Source of the DNA: Erysipelotrichaceae bacterium
Lineage (GTDB): Bacteria; Bacillota_I; Bacilli_A; Erysipelotrichales; Erysipelotrichaceae
Assembly: GCA_017511325.1 (NCBI GenBank)
Contig: JAFWKS010000024.1
Location: 1-7,839 of the forward strand
Length of the DNA: 7,839 nt
Direction: 5' to 3'
Shown: one piece after another, positions 6,445 through 7,839 of the stretch
Layout of the letters: every line of letters starts with the position of its first letter
Position numbering within the stretch: the stretch's first letter is position 1
Program-made: the position numbers and the translations under genes
Notes under the pieces: generated by a model
Database searches by the model: none
What the model was told of the DNA's origin: nothing
The model's input: only the letters and a program-made list of their open reading frames with translations

Positions 6445-7026
6445 TCAATGTTTTACTCTTTGACTGATATAGTTATAGACGAAGTCAAAATCTTCATCAT
6501 TCACATAGATCATATGATGCATCAGGATCGTATGCATCGTGATCATGTTTTCAGCTTCGCTTTTGCCAAGGAAGTTGACCTGATCAAAATTCACCTTATT
6601 TTCATCAGTGATCGAATTGGCCGCTCCGGCTGCCGCAAGCCCAAGATTACCGGTAGCAGCTCCAACTATCGCCGATGTCTCAGCGATGTTTCTGGCTTTT
6701 TCAGCCTGTTCTTCCGGCTGCCAGTAACGGATGCCTTCTTCATCCATTTCGTAGCACCACGAATAGGTACCGCCAAAATACTTGCCCACAAACCAATATG
6801 AGGCAAAGCATATCGCAATGATTGCCAGCGCACAGCCTCCCAGGATCTTTATTGCCCAGATGAATTTTCCCCAGTCTTTGTCTCTGATTGCCAAAAAGAC
6901 AAAAAACAGAAACAGCAAAACCAGAATGCCTGTAACGATCTTCAAAACGAGTTTCAGTATTGAATGATTCTTGCTCATGTCCATGTCATATGACCAGACA
7001 TATTTTCCTTCATTGTTAGTTTTCAT
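6445..7026 (-). CDS. two-helix membrane protein, uncharacterised
   Basis: A 193-residue inner-membrane protein with two hydrophobic helices at about 24-46 and 57-80, joined by a short charged loop (RDKDWGK). Both termini therefore lie on the same side. The motif YxWxY(D/E)MD occurs twice, at 9-16 (YVWSYDMD) and 88-95 (YSWCYEMD), once on each side of the hairpin. The C-terminal soluble part has a Gly/Ala-rich segment (119-136) and ends in a strand and helix (MIYV near 172-175, FDFVYNYISQR at 180-190). That arrangement recalls bacterial PH-like membrane proteins; this is a fold-level impression only. The ATG is preceded by purine-rich AAGGAAAG and AAAAGG. It is the middle gene of a three-gene unit, 15 nt after the lipoprotein gene and 7 nt before the Q-rich protein gene. 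Confidence 0.83.
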   Translation of the reverse strand: MKTNNEGKYVWSYDMDMSKNHSILKLVLKIVTGILVLLFLFFVFLAIRDKDWGKFIWAIKILGGCALAIIAICFASYWFVGKYFGGTYSWCYEMDEEGIRYWQPEEQAEKARNIAETSAIVGAATGNLGLAAAGAANSITDENKVNFDQVNFLGKSEAENMITMHTILMHHMIYVNDEDFDFVYNYISQRVKH

Positions 7027-7041
7027 TTTCCTTTTCTTTCC

Positions 7042-7341
7042 TTAAGCCAGTCCGTTAGAAATGATCATGACTTCTATTTCGACATCATGATCAGGCATCG
7101 TGAATTCATAATAAGCTTCCCTGATCGGTTTTAGTTCAACGCAATCTAAATAAACATAAAGATCCGCATCAGTAACACTCACCGTTTCAAGTTTAACGAC
7201 TTCGCCTTCTTTAGCTCTTTTCGGACATGAGATGATATTTCTGTCACTGTTGTCGAAATTGATCTTGTGATAAGAGAAGCAGCCGCTCAAAGCAAATGCA
7301 GTCAGTAGGATAAACGTTCCTTTCGGCAGTGTTTTCATCAT
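7042..7341 (-). CDS. small lipoprotein, uncharacterised
   Basis: A 99-residue predicted lipoprotein. A short basic N-terminus, a hydrophobic core (about residues 8-18) and the lipobox LSGC at 18-21 predict lipidation at C21 and anchoring on the outer face of the membrane. The mature part is about 79 residues and beta-rich. Its end, YEFTMPDHDVEIEV, resembles the FxMPxxDVxI close of InlB-type B repeats found in many Gram-positive surface proteins, which suggests one small beta-grasp-like unit. Two further cysteines (C39, C67) are present. The ATG-ATG start follows AAGGTG by 7 nt, so translation may begin at either Met. It is the first gene of the leftward trio and lies about 80 nt downstream of a good promoter. 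Function unknown; it may act as the extracellular partner of the membrane protein. Confidence 0.82.
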   Translation of the reverse strand: MMKTLPKGTFILLTAFALSGCFSYHKINFDNSDRNIISCPKRAKEGEVVKLETVSVTDADLYVYLDCVELKPIREAYYEFTMPDHDVEIEVMIISNGLA

Positions 7342-7358
7342 GATTTTTCACCTTGTGC

Positions 7359-7381
7359 AATGTTCAGACCTCTAATGTTCA
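7359..7381. repeat. direct repeat AATGTTCA x2 in the 5' leader
   Basis: AATGTTCA occurs at 7359-7366 and 7374-7381, a 15-bp period, between the lipoprotein gene and its promoter. Two copies in the untranslated leader could be a regulator site downstream of the start of transcription, or chance in AT-rich DNA. Confidence 0.3.
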
Positions 7382-7429
7382 CTTAACTTCAAATATCTGA
7401 AAATGACCATCATTATTTTCTATAATTTA

Positions 7430-7458
7430 ATTATATATTTTTATGATCCTTTTCTTAA
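7430..7458 (-). promoter_or_regulatory. sigma-A-type promoter of the lipoprotein trio
   Basis: On the minus strand TTAAGA (7458-7453, four of six matches to TTGACA) is followed after 17 bp by a perfect TATAAT (7435-7430). The start site would be near 7423, giving a leader of about 80 nt before the lipoprotein ATG. Confidence 0.6.
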
Positions 7459-7628
7459 ATATATTTCCTAAGCAATACTTTGTCTTTTTCAGCTTTCTTT
7501 TTTACATGATCGTTTTTATTCGTCGATCCTCACATATGACGCTTATCAATAAAGAACCACCTGCAAATTTTTAGCGAATATGATGTCGCACACTCAGCAG
7601 CATATATTCCAGATGATAAGAACGTTGA
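7455..7628 (-). pseudogene. possible decayed IS1182-like transposase fragment
   Basis: One minus-strand frame is open from 7628 to 7533, stops at a TGA (7532-7530), and continues without further stops to 7455. Across the stop it reads WFFIDKRHM, then GSTNKNDHVKKKAEKD. This resembles the FIDxTHIKAxANKNK region of IS1182-type transposases as I remember that family. There is no start codon with a ribosome binding site, and no terminal repeats were found. The match is short and from memory, so it may be chance. Confidence 0.22.
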
Positions 7629-7839
7629 TTAAAAAAGTCGAACAGATCAAATATCAACTGTTTCATTCCCAAAGGATTTTAAAACCTGTTTTAGCTTTGA
7701 TAGAAGATCAAATCATGATAACAGGATACATCCAAACAATGTTCTTAATCCTTATCTTCTTCGGTTTGAAACAAGCAAAAATGCTTTTAATAGACATCAT
7801 CAAATAATCAGATGTTCATATCTTTATCAAAAAAATGCA
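7459..7839. other. AT-rich region without a convincing intact gene
   Basis: No intact gene is supported in the last 380 bases. All minus-strand frames are broken by stops. The only longer plus-strand frame (7580-7807) has no ribosome binding site. Apart from the possible transposase remnant, no RNA gene, terminator or long repeat was recognised. Confidence 0.55.

Noticed and set aside
7580..7807. 75-residue plus-strand hydrophobic frame
   Set aside because: No ribosome binding site before its ATG-ATG, low-complexity Ile/Leu/Gln content, no recognisable family, and it overlaps the possible transposase remnant on the other strand.

Overview
The window looks like a chromosomal segment of a low-to-moderate-GC, anaerobic, gut-type Firmicute. 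An Erysipelotrichia- or Clostridia-like host is my best guess. Supporting signs are AGGAGG-type ribosome binding sites, AT-rich spacers, a double-glycine leader peptide, and an oxygen-sensitive-looking iron-sulfur flavoprotein. The genus cannot be fixed from the sequence alone.

Region 1 (1-510, + strand): one small, AT-rich gene encodes a 112-residue protein with a bacteriocin-type double-glycine leader and a cysteine-free cargo of about 93 residues. A strong intrinsic terminator closes it. No transporter, peptidase or immunity gene for it lies in the window.

Region 2 (511-5172, - strand): after a spacer of inverted repeats comes a two-gene flavoprotein operon read leftwards. An FAD-dependent amine-oxidase-like protein (470 aa) is followed 31 nt later by a 969-aa multi-module NAD(P)H oxidoreductase. 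The larger protein has a winged-helix-like N-terminus, a cysteine-rich module, a ferredoxin cluster, a GltD-like FAD/NAD(P) core and a C-terminal Fe-S module. A candidate extended -10 promoter precedes the operon and a hairpin with a U-tract ends it. The pair probably forms or feeds an electron-transfer system; its substrate is unknown.

Region 3 (5280-7458, - strand): a tightly spaced three-gene unit encodes a small lipoprotein (99 aa), a two-helix membrane protein (193 aa) and a soluble glutamine-rich protein (385 aa). A sigma-A-type promoter lies upstream. None has a function I can name. Their spacing, and their one surface, one membrane and one soluble location, suggest a joint envelope-associated role.

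Region 4 (7459-7839): AT-rich sequence with no convincing intact gene. A minus-strand stretch with in-frame stops may be a decayed IS1182-like transposase fragment.

The parts most likely to be undescribed are the large cysteine-free double-glycine peptide, the coupled flavoprotein pair, and the lipoprotein/2-TM/Q-rich trio.
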